Source: Pseudomonadota bacterium | GTDB taxonomy: Bacteria > Pseudomonadota > Alphaproteobacteria > Rhizobiales > Phreatobacteraceae | Direction: 5' to 3' | NCBI GenBank assembly: GCA_023416965.1 | Contig: JAEZGJ010000323.1 | Location: 1 to 24,490 of the forward strand | Length of the DNA: 24,490 nt | Part shown: in pieces, positions 14,097 through 20,728 of the stretch | Position numbering within the stretch: the stretch's first letter is position 1 | Layout: each line of letters begins with the position of its first letter | Position numbers and translations under genes: made by a program | Notes under the pieces: generated by a model | The model's input: the letters and a program-made list of their open reading frames with translations, nothing else | Databases searched by the model: none | Told to the model about the DNA's origin: nothing

Positions 14097-15641
14097 TCAG
14101 GCGCCGGCGGCTGCCGCCGCCTTGTAGCGGTCTGCGAGGTGGCGCTTCACCAGCTTGCCGGTGGGCGTGCGCGGCAGTTCGGCGAGGAAATCGATGCTCT
14201 TCGGGCACTTGATCGCCGAGAGCCGCGATCGGCAGAAGGCCTGGAGTTCGGCGGCGAGGTCGGGTCCCGCGAGGCTCATGTCGCGCGGCTGCACGACGGC
14301 CTTCACCTCCTCGCCCATCTCGGCGTTGGGGATACCGAAGACAGCGACGTCGGCGACCGCCGGATGGAGGATGAGCACGTCCTCGGTCTCCTGCGGATAG
14401 ATGTTCACCCCGCCTGAGATGATCATGTAGGCCTTGCGGTCGGTCAGGTAGAGATAACCGTCGGCGTCGAGGAAACCGATGTCGCCGAGGGTCGACCAGC
14501 CGCGGTCGTTGTGGGCGCCCGCGGTCTTCACCGGGTCGTTGTGATAGGCGAAGGCCGAGCCGTCGGCGAAATAGACGGCGCCGATCTCGCCGACGGGGAG
14601 TTCCGCGCCGTCCTCGCCCAGGATCTTCACCTTGCCGACGAAGGGGCGGCCGACACTGCCGCGATGGGCGATCCATTCGGCCGAGTTGATGACCGTGACG
14701 CCGTTGGCTTCGGTGCCGGCATAGTATTCCAGCAGGATCGGGCCCCACCACTCGATCATCGCCTGCTTGACGTCGGGCGGGCAGGGAGCCGCGGCATGGA
14801 CCGCGGCGCGCAGCGAGGAGACGTCGTGGCGGCGGCGGACGTCCTCGGGCAGTTTCAGCATGCGCACGAACATGGTCGGCACGAGCTGGGAATGGGTGAC
14901 GCGGTGGGCCTCGACGAGGCGCAGGAAGTCCTCAGCGTCGAACTTCTCCATGATGATGGAGGTGCCGCCGAGGGCGGCGACCATCATGTTGAAGCGCAGC
15001 GGAGCCGCGTGATAGAGCGGTGCCGGCGACAGATAGATGCTGTCCGGCCCCATGCCGCACATGTCCTGGCAGAGGACCTTGAGCAGCGGGTTCAGCTTGT
15101 CGATCGGCTCGAGGAGGAAGGGCTTCTTGACGCCCTTCGGACGGCCCGTCGTTCCCGAGGAATAGAGCATGTCCCAGCCGGCGGTCTCGTCGGCGATCGG
15201 CGTTGGCGGCATGGCGGCCCGCTCGGCGTCGAAGTCGCGGAAACCGGGGGCGGTGCCGCCCGCCATGAAGAGCGCCAGGCCGGGCTCGCCGGCGAGCGGG
15301 GCGGCCTGTCCGGCCGTCTGCGGCGTGACGACGAGGGCGCGGGCGCCGCAGTCGCGGACGATGTAGCCGATCTCGTCGGCGGTCAGATAACGGCTGATGG
15401 CGGTGTAGTAGATGCCCGCGCGCTGGGCGGCCCAGCACAGCTCCATGAACGGGATGCCGTTCTCCATGATGAGGGCGATGTGGTCGCCGGCCTTCAGCCC
15501 GAGCGAGCGCAGCAGGTGGGCGCCCTGGTTGGACCGGCGGTCCAGCTCGCCATAGGAGATGGCGTCGCCGGACCCGGCCATGAGATAGGCGACCTTGTCC
15601 GGATGGGCTGCCGCATGGGCGCAAGGATGGGTGGCGTGCAT
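14097..15641 (-). CDS. AMP-forming acyl-CoA ligase (long-chain fatty acid/aromatic acid CoA ligase-like)
   Basis: This enzyme activates a carboxylic acid to its CoA thioester with ATP, via an acyl-adenylate. The 514-residue ANL superfamily protein has the phosphate-binding loop YSSGTTGRPKG (160-170), the EYYAGTEANG motif (about 310-320), STLGDIGFLDADGYLYLTDR with the hinge Asp/Arg, and the C-terminal catalytic lysine in PTGKLVKR. The substrate could be a fatty, alicyclic or aromatic acid, and the sequence does not decide. I chose ATG 15641 (MHATHPCAHA) with GAGAGGA about 11 bases upstream. The frame remains open upstream but reads into Arg/Pro-rich non-family sequence. It lies 98 bases after the thiolase gene, across a pair of hairpins. 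Confidence 0.9.
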   Translation of the reverse strand: MHATHPCAHAAAHPDKVAYLMAGSGDAISYGELDRRSNQGAHLLRSLGLKAGDHIALIMENGIPFMELCWAAQRAGIYYTAISRYLTADEIGYIVRDCGARALVVTPQTAGQAAPLAGEPGLALFMAGGTAPGFRDFDAERAAMPPTPIADETAGWDMLYSSGTTGRPKGVKKPFLLEPIDKLNPLLKVLCQDMCGMGPDSIYLSPAPLYHAAPLRFNMMVAALGGTSIIMEKFDAEDFLRLVEAHRVTHSQLVPTMFVRMLKLPEDVRRRHDVSSLRAAVHAAAPCPPDVKQAMIEWWGPILLEYYAGTEANGVTVINSAEWIAHRGSVGRPFVGKVKILGEDGAELPVGEIGAVYFADGSAFAYHNDPVKTAGAHNDRGWSTLGDIGFLDADGYLYLTDRKAYMIISGGVNIYPQETEDVLILHPAVADVAVFGIPNAEMGEEVKAVVQPRDMSLAGPDLAAELQAFCRSRLSAIKCPKSIDFLAELPRTPTGKLVKRHLADRYKAAAAAGA

Positions 15642-15691
15642 GGACGCGGGAATCCTCTCGGGGCGGTGTTTCCTCAACGGCAGCTTCACGC

Positions 15692-15733
15692 TGCTCTTTG
15701 TGGCTGCGCCGCGGGGGCGGTTCCGCCGCGGCG
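15692..15733 (-). other. Intercistronic hairpins between thiolase and ligase genes
   Basis: CGCCGCGG (15707-15714) is the exact reverse complement of CCGCGGCG (15726-15733), with a further CGG/CCG pairing inside the loop. The AGC-rich arms near 15680-15695 (GCAGC-TTCAC-GCTGC) form a second small hairpin. Both lie in the 98-base gap directly after the thiolase stop on the transcribed (minus) strand. No T tract follows, so an mRNA-stability or partial attenuation element is likelier than a full terminator. Confidence 0.35.
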
Positions 15734-15739
15734 GGGGCG

Positions 15740-16900
15740 TCAGAGCGCCTCGACGATGGTGACGTTGGCGATGCCGCCACCCTCGCACATGGTCTGGAGG
15801 CCGTAGCGCTTGCCGCGGGCCTTCAGCGCGTGGATCAGCGTCGCCATTAGCTTGGTGCCGGAGGCGCCGAGAGGATGGCCGAGCGCGATGGCGCCGCCAT
15901 TGACGTTGAGCCTGGCCGGGTCGGCGCCGGTGTGGCGCAGCCAGGCGAGGGGCACCGGCGCGAAGGCCTCGTTCACCTCGTAGAGGTCGATGTCCTCCAT
16001 CCGCATGCCGGCACGCTTCAGGGCGCGGTCGGTGGCGGGCAGCGGCTCCTCCAGCATGATGACGGGATCGCCGGCGGTGACGGTGAGGTTGTGGATGCGG
16101 GCGATCGGCTTGAGCCCATGGGCCTTGATCGCCTTCTCGTTGGCGATGAGAACGCCCGAGGCGCCATCGCAGATCTGGCTGGCATTGGCGGCGGTGATGA
16201 CGCCGCCCTCGACCAGGGTCTTGACCGAGCCGATGCCTTCCAGCGTGGCGTCGAAGCGGATGCCCTCGTCGCGGCGGTGCGGTTCACCGTCCACGTCGAC
16301 GGCGACGATCTCGCGGTCGAAGGCGCCGGCCTCCGTGGCGGCAATGGCACGGCGGTGGCTCTCCAGCGCATAGCGGTCGAGCTCGTCGCGGGTGAAGCCG
16401 TATTTCTTCGCGATCATCTCGGCGCCGGTGAACTGGCTGAAGCCCTCGACGCCGAAGCGCTGCTGGATGCGCTTGGAGAACGGGCCTTCGCCGATGCCGG
16501 CCTTGGCATAGAGGCCGGTGACCGAGCCCATGGGCACGCGTGTCATGCTCTCGACGCCGGCGGCGATGACGAGGTCCTGGGTGCCGGACATGACCGCCTG
16601 GGCGGCGAACTGCATGGCCTGCTGGGAGGAGCCACACTGGCGGTCGATGGTCACCGCCGGCACGCTCTGCGGAAGTTTGGAGGCCAGGACCATGTTACGG
16701 CCCACATGGAAGGCCTGCTCGCCGCCCTGGCTGACGCAGCCGACCACCACGTCCTCGATGGCGGCGGGGTCGACGCCCGTGCGGTCGACGAGGGCGTTCA
16801 GCACCTCGCCGCCGAGATCGGCCGGGTGCCAGCCGGCGAGCTTGCCGCCGCGGCGGCCGCCGGCGGTCCTGACGGCTTCAACGATATAGGCCTCGGCCAT
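15740..16900 (-). CDS. Acetyl-CoA C-acyltransferase (thiolase)
   Basis: This enzyme performs thiolytic cleavage of 3-ketoacyl-CoA to acetyl-CoA and a shortened acyl-CoA (or the reverse condensation). The 386-residue FadA/PhaA-type thiolase has nucleophilic Cys89 in DRQCGSSQQA, the NEAFAPVPLAW loop, the active-site His in GGAIALGHPLGASG, and the second catalytic Cys in MCEGGG near the C-terminus. ATG 16900 is fixed by AGGGAGGA seven bases upstream, the best ribosome site in this operon. It starts 47 bases after the acyl-CoA dehydrogenase. In context it is the last beta-oxidation step for the operon's substrate, so a degradative role is more likely than polyhydroxybutyrate synthesis. Confidence 0.94.
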   Translation of the reverse strand: MAEAYIVEAVRTAGGRRGGKLAGWHPADLGGEVLNALVDRTGVDPAAIEDVVVGCVSQGGEQAFHVGRNMVLASKLPQSVPAVTIDRQCGSSQQAMQFAAQAVMSGTQDLVIAAGVESMTRVPMGSVTGLYAKAGIGEGPFSKRIQQRFGVEGFSQFTGAEMIAKKYGFTRDELDRYALESHRRAIAATEAGAFDREIVAVDVDGEPHRRDEGIRFDATLEGIGSVKTLVEGGVITAANASQICDGASGVLIANEKAIKAHGLKPIARIHNLTVTAGDPVIMLEEPLPATDRALKRAGMRMEDIDLYEVNEAFAPVPLAWLRHTGADPARLNVNGGAIALGHPLGASGTKLMATLIHALKARGKRYGLQTMCEGGGIANVTIVEAL

Positions 16901-16947
16901 TGTCGATCCTCCCTGGGCGCCGACAGGGGCGCCGTCATCCTGCCGCG

Positions 16948-18144
16948 TCAGCCGGCGCGGGCGTTCTTCCAGTCGCGCTTGATCTTCTTGGCCAGCGACC
17001 ACTTATGGACCTCGGTCGGGCCGTCGTAGATGCGGAAGGCGCGCACCTCCCGGAACACCTGCTCGACCATGGTGTCCCCGGAGACGCCCATCCCGCCCAT
17101 GACCTGGACGCAGCGGTCGGCAATGCGCATCAGGGCCTCGGAAACGGCGACCTTGGTCATGGAGCTTTCGGCCGTGCCGAGCGAGCCGCCGTCGAGCACG
17201 CCGGCGCACCAGTCGATCATCAGCTCGGCCTGTTTCAGGTCGATGAGGTTCTCGGCCAGCATGAAGCCGACGCCCTCGTGGTCGATCAGCGTCTTGCCGA
17301 AGGCCTCCCGTCGGCAGGCATAGTCGGTGGCGATCTCGTTGGCGCGGGTGCAGGCGCCGAGCCAGCGCATGCAGTGCGACAGGCGGGCGGGCGACAGGCG
17401 CACCTGGGCATATTTGAAGCCCTCGCCGCTCGCGCCGAGCATCTGGTCGGCCGGTACGCGCAGATTGTCGATGGTGACGACGGCATGACCGCCCGGCATG
17501 GAAGAGTCGATGGTGTCCAGCACCCGCTCGAGGCGGATGGCGGGATCGGGCAGGTCGACGAGGAACATGCAGGCGCCGTCGTCGGACCGGGCCATGACGA
17601 TGCCGACCTTGGCGCCCTCGGCGCCGGTGATGAAGGCCTTGCGGCCGTTGATCACCCAGTGGTTGCCGTCGAGCCGGCAGGTGGTCTTCATCATCGAGGG
17701 GTCCGAGCCGGCGCCGCCCTCAAGGGCGGGCTCGGTCATGAAGAAGGCCGAGCGGGCCTGGCCCTCGACCAGGGGCTTCAGGAAACGCTCCTTCTGGGCG
17801 TCCGAGCCGACCTTGCCGAGCAGGTACATGTTGCCCTCGTCGGGCGCGGCGGTGTTGACCGCCGTCGGCCCGAGGATGGAGAGCCCCGAGCGGATCAGCA
17901 CATAGGCCGTCTCTGCCTGGGTCAGGTGGTCGCCGTCGCCGAGGATGTGCGGGGTCAGCACGCCCGCGGCGCGCGCCTTTCCGCGCATCTCGTGGACGAG
18001 CTCCTCGGTCGGCCCGTGCGGGCCCTGCCGCGGATCCTTCTCGTAGGGCACGATCACGTCGCGGACGAAGGCTTCCACCTTCGCCGCGATGGCCTTGGCC
18101 CGCGGCGTGGCGCCGGCGGGCTCGACGGCGGCATGGGCGCTCAT
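16948..18144 (-). CDS. Acyl-CoA dehydrogenase (ACAD10/11-like)
   Basis: This FAD-dependent enzyme introduces the alpha-beta double bond into an acyl-CoA and passes electrons to ETF. The 398-residue protein has a helical N-domain, the middle beta-domain with FFMTEPALEGGAGSDPSMM (flavin/acyl site) and HWVINGRKAFITGA, and the C-terminal helical domain with DRCVQVMGGMGVSGDT and FRIYDGPTEVHKWSLAKKI. The position of the catalytic Glu of the medium-chain enzyme (YEG) reads YDG here, as in the ACAD10/11-like subgroup, so Asp is the probable base. The ATG overlaps the upstream SDR stop by four bases (ATGA), which indicates coupled translation. The true substrate may be branched, hydroxylated or cyclic rather than a plain fatty acid. 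Confidence 0.92.
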   Translation of the reverse strand: MSAHAAVEPAGATPRAKAIAAKVEAFVRDVIVPYEKDPRQGPHGPTEELVHEMRGKARAAGVLTPHILGDGDHLTQAETAYVLIRSGLSILGPTAVNTAAPDEGNMYLLGKVGSDAQKERFLKPLVEGQARSAFFMTEPALEGGAGSDPSMMKTTCRLDGNHWVINGRKAFITGAEGAKVGIVMARSDDGACMFLVDLPDPAIRLERVLDTIDSSMPGGHAVVTIDNLRVPADQMLGASGEGFKYAQVRLSPARLSHCMRWLGACTRANEIATDYACRREAFGKTLIDHEGVGFMLAENLIDLKQAELMIDWCAGVLDGGSLGTAESSMTKVAVSEALMRIADRCVQVMGGMGVSGDTMVEQVFREVRAFRIYDGPTEVHKWSLAKKIKRDWKNARAG

Positions 18145-18902
18145 TTCGGGCTCATGCGGATGGCGCCGTCGAGGCGGATGGTTTCGCCGTTCAGCATGGG
18201 GTTGGCAACGATGGCCTCGACCATCATGGCGTATTCGTCGGGGTGGCCGAGGCGCGAGGGGAAGGGCACCTGGGCGCCGAGGGAGTCCTGCGCCTCCTTC
18301 GGCAGGGAACCCATGAGGGGCGTCAGGAAGAGGCCCGGCGCGATGGTGACGACGCGGATGCCGAAGCGGGCGAGTTCGCGGGCGATCGGCAGGGTCATGC
18401 CGACGATGCCACCCTTGGAGGCCGCATAGGCCGGCTGGCCGATCTGGCCGTCGAAGGCGGCGACGGAAGCAGTGTTGACGATGACTCCGCGTTCCTCGCC
18501 GAGGGGCTCGGCGGTGTGCAGGCGGGCGGCGAACTTGGACAGCACGTTGAACGTGCCGAGCAGGTTCACCTGGATGATCTTGTTGAAGTCGGCGAGCGGC
18601 AGGGGCGTGCCGTCGCGGGCAATGACCTTGGCCGGGGGGCCGATGCCGGCGCAGTTGACGCAGATGCGGGCCTTGCCGTGCAGGCCCTCGGCCTCGGCGA
18701 GGGCCGCATCGACGGCGGCCTCGTCGACGACGTTGACCTTGACGAAATGACCGCCGATCTCGGCGGCGAGCTTCTTCCCCAGCTCCTCGTTGAGGTCGAA
18801 GATGGTGACCTTGGCGCCGGCCTTCGCAAGGCGTGTCGCCGTGGCGCCGCCGAGGCCCGAGGCGCCCCCGGTGATGATCGCTGCCGAACCCCGTGCGTCC
18901 AT
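18141..18902 (-). CDS. SDR-family 3-hydroxyacyl-CoA dehydrogenase (HSD17B10/type II-like)
   Basis: This is an NAD-dependent short-chain dehydrogenase, expected to oxidise 3-hydroxyacyl-CoA to 3-ketoacyl-CoA. The 253-residue protein has the cofactor motif TGGASGLG (11-18), the acidic NAD-selecting residue in IFDLNEE, NCAG (83-86), Asn113, and the catalytic Ser146-Tyr159-Lys163. The C-terminal stretch PFPSRLGHPDEYAMMVEAIV-NPMLNGETIRLDG is characteristic of the type II enzymes. GGGAGA lies eight bases before ATG 18902. It is the first gene of the catabolic operon and overlaps the acyl-CoA dehydrogenase start. A TetR-type inverted repeat lies about 80 bases upstream. Confidence 0.92.
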   Translation of the reverse strand: MDARGSAAIITGGASGLGGATATRLAKAGAKVTIFDLNEELGKKLAAEIGGHFVKVNVVDEAAVDAALAEAEGLHGKARICVNCAGIGPPAKVIARDGTPLPLADFNKIIQVNLLGTFNVLSKFAARLHTAEPLGEERGVIVNTASVAAFDGQIGQPAYAASKGGIVGMTLPIARELARFGIRVVTIAPGLFLTPLMGSLPKEAQDSLGAQVPFPSRLGHPDEYAMMVEAIVANPMLNGETIRLDGAIRMSPK

Positions 18903-18982
18903 GGTGCTGTTCTCCCGCGCTCGCCGGCCGTGCCGCCGGTCGCGCCCTGATGTGCCGATGCGGCCCGCACCTTTGTCAGCGA

Positions 18983-18996
18983 TGACCGCCTGGTCA
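18983..18996 (-). promoter_or_regulatory. Inverted repeat, candidate operator of the catabolic operon
   Basis: TGACC (18983-18987) and GGTCA (18992-18996) form a perfect inverted repeat with a 4-base spacer. On the minus strand the right arm reads TTGACC (18997-18992), 5 of 6 to a -35 box, so a bound regulator would cover the promoter of the SDR-led operon. Short GC-flanked palindromes of this size are typical TetR-family targets. No good -10 box follows at standard spacing. Confidence 0.4.
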
Positions 18997-19023
18997 ATCG
19001 TCCGAGCGGGGGATGGCCGAAAG

Positions 19024-19287
19024 TCAGCGGCTCAGGAGCTGCAGCAGGGCGATGCCGAGGACGAGGGCGGTGAAGACCCAGCGGGCACCGGAGCCGAACA
19101 AGCCGATGCTGAGCGCCGCACCGAAGGTGCCGATCGCGGCCACGCCGCCGATGATCGTGCTGTCCCGCGCCGAGGCGCCCTGCAGCGCGGCCAGGACCCA
19201 GCACAGGACGAAGGCGAAGGGCGTCAGCACCAGCAGCACCTTCACGAGCCGCTTCTTCACCAGGGGATCGTCGAGGTCCTGGGCCAT
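19024..19287 (-). CDS. Small three-helix membrane protein of unknown function
   Basis: This 87-residue protein has a charged N-terminus (MAQDLDDPLVKKRLVK) and three predicted membrane helices at about 15-36, 45-65 and 69-84. I recognise no family. Codon use matches neighbouring genes and the hydrophobic pattern is regular, so it is probably real although no strong ribosome site precedes ATG 19287. It reads in the same direction as the catabolic operon, 121 bases upstream of it, with the candidate operator in between, so it is probably a separate transcript. It is divergent from the efflux operon across 261 bases. Confidence 0.65.
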   Translation of the reverse strand: MAQDLDDPLVKKRLVKVLLVLTPFAFVLCWVLAALQGASARDSTIIGGVAAIGTFGAALSIGLFGSGARWVFTALVLGIALLQLLSR

Positions 19288-19448
19288 CGGCTGATGGTGA
19301 ACCCGCCGGCGCCTTTCGTCCAGCGGGCCGGCTGCTGCCAGGACCCGGCTTGTGCCGGTGCATGATGGCAGCTGGCAGCGTGGACGCGCCGTTCACCATG
19401 GTACCGCGGCGGCTGTCGTCACATCCGGGTGATGTTACCGCGGCGGTC

Positions 19449-19491
19449 TTGCCGCAGTGCAGCGGGTCGTTTACATGCGCCGCTGTATGTA
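19449..19491 (+). promoter_or_regulatory. RND operon promoter with AcrR-like TetR operator
   Basis: TACAT (19472-19476) and ATGTA (19487-19491) form an inverted repeat about 57 bases before the adaptor gene. Read on the minus strand it is TACATACA-N7-ATGTA, close to the known E. coli AcrR operator form TACATACA...ATGTATGTA. A possible promoter, TTGCCG (19449-19454), 17 bases, then TACATG (19472-19477), overlaps it, so repressor binding would block transcription. The -10 match is weak. Confidence 0.5.
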
Positions 19492-19548
19492 TTTTCGCTT
19501 GTCTGGCGATCCGCCCCCGGTCGGAGGGGCGGGGACTGGGGCCCCCAC

Positions 19549-20718
19549 ATGTCGTTCAATCGCTTTCTTGCCGCGTCCGCGATCCTCGTCGGCCTCGCCG
19601 CAGCCGCACCTGCGGGGGCCCAGGCTCCCGGCCAGGCGCCGCCGCCGCCGGTCGGCATCGTCACGGTGACGGCGGGCCCGGTCCCGATCATCAGCGAGCT
19701 GCCCGGCCGCATCGCGCCGACGCGCATCGCCCAGGTGCGCCCGCGCGTCTCCGGCATCGTCATCGCCCGGGTCTTCCAGCAGGGCAGCCTGGTGAAGGAA
19801 GGCGACGTGCTCTACCGCATCGATCCCGAGCCGTTCCGGGTGGAGGTCGAGCGCTCCAAGGCGACGCTGCAGCGCGCCCAGGCGACGCGGCTCCTCGCCC
19901 AGCAGCAGAGCGACCGTGTCGAGCAGCTGCGCGAGCGCAACGTGGCGAGCCCGCAGCAGCTCGACAGCGCGGTTGCGACCCTCGCCCAGGCAGAGGCCGA
20001 CGTCGCCAGCGCCCGTGCCGGCCTCGCCTCGGCCGAGCTCAACCTGAAATATGCCGACATCACCGCCCCGATCAGCGGCCGCATCGGCCGGGCCCTCATC
20101 ACCGAAGGCGCCCTCGTGGCGGCCAACGGTGCGGAGGCACTGGCGACCATCCAGCAGCTCGACCCCATCTATGCCGACTTCACCCAGTCGGCGACCGACC
20201 TCATCCGCCTGCGCCGCGCCATGCAGGCGGGCGCGGTGACGCCCGAGAAGGGCGACGAGGCCGCGGTGAAGCTGATCCTCGACGACGGCAGCGCCTATCC
20301 TCACACGGGGCGGCTGCTGTTCTCCGAGGCGACCGTCGATGCCGGCACCGGCCAGGTGACGCTGCGCGGCGAATTCCCCAATCCCAATGGCGACCTCCTG
20401 CCCGGCATGTATGTGCGCGTGCTGATCGAGCAGGGCATACAGCAGAACGCCATCACCGTACCGCAGCAGGCGATCCAGCGCGACACGGCCGGCCGCGCCC
20501 AGCTCTGGGTGGTCAAGGCCGACGACACTGTGGAGGTCCGCATCGTCCGCACCTCGCGCGTGGTCGGCACCAATGCGGTGATCGACGATGGCCTCGCCAG
20601 CGGCGACCGGGTCGTGGTGGACGGTTTCCAGCGCCTGCGCCCCGGCGCCAAGGTGACCCCGCGGCCCTGGGCTCCGCCCGGGCAAGCGGCCCCCGGCACC
20701 CTGCCTGCCTCCCGCTGA
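19549..20718 (+). CDS. RND efflux pump periplasmic adaptor subunit (AcrA/MexA-like)
   Basis: This membrane-fusion protein links the RND pump to an outer-membrane channel. The 389-residue protein has a signal peptide (MSFNRFLAASAILVGLAAAA, cleavage near AGA/Q at 24-25) with no lipobox cysteine, so the mature protein is not a lipoprotein, unlike E. coli AcrA. Family landmarks are the lipoyl half-motif VRPRVSGIVIARVFQQGSLV, GDVLYRIDPEPF, a helical hairpin at about 95-165, NLKYADITAPISGRIGRALI, and the C-terminal LRGEFPNPNGDLLPGMYVRV. ATG 19549 was chosen because it places the signal peptide at the start. The longer frame upstream crosses the promoter. The pump gene follows after ten bases. No outer-membrane factor gene lies in the window. 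Confidence 0.93.
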   Translation: MSFNRFLAASAILVGLAAAAPAGAQAPGQAPPPPVGIVTVTAGPVPIISELPGRIAPTRIAQVRPRVSGIVIARVFQQGSLVKEGDVLYRIDPEPFRVEVERSKATLQRAQATRLLAQQQSDRVEQLRERNVASPQQLDSAVATLAQAEADVASARAGLASAELNLKYADITAPISGRIGRALITEGALVAANGAEALATIQQLDPIYADFTQSATDLIRLRRAMQAGAVTPEKGDEAAVKLILDDGSAYPHTGRLLFSEATVDAGTGQVTLRGEFPNPNGDLLPGMYVRVLIEQGIQQNAITVPQQAIQRDTAGRAQLWVVKADDTVEVRIVRTSRVVGTNAVIDDGLASGDRVVVDGFQRLRPGAKVTPRPWAPPGQAAPGTLPASR

Positions 20719-20728
20719 GGACCGCGCG

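Noticed and set aside
12798..14417. A 539-codon plus-strand frame opposite the substrate-binding protein
   Set aside because: It is a shadow of the receptor gene, crosses its signal-peptide end and enters the ligase gene, and has no motif.
16900..18429. Long plus-strand open frame (509 codons) opposite the acyl-CoA dehydrogenase
   Set aside because: It spans the acyl-CoA dehydrogenase and the start of the SDR gene on the other strand, has no family resemblance, and ignores clear gene boundaries.
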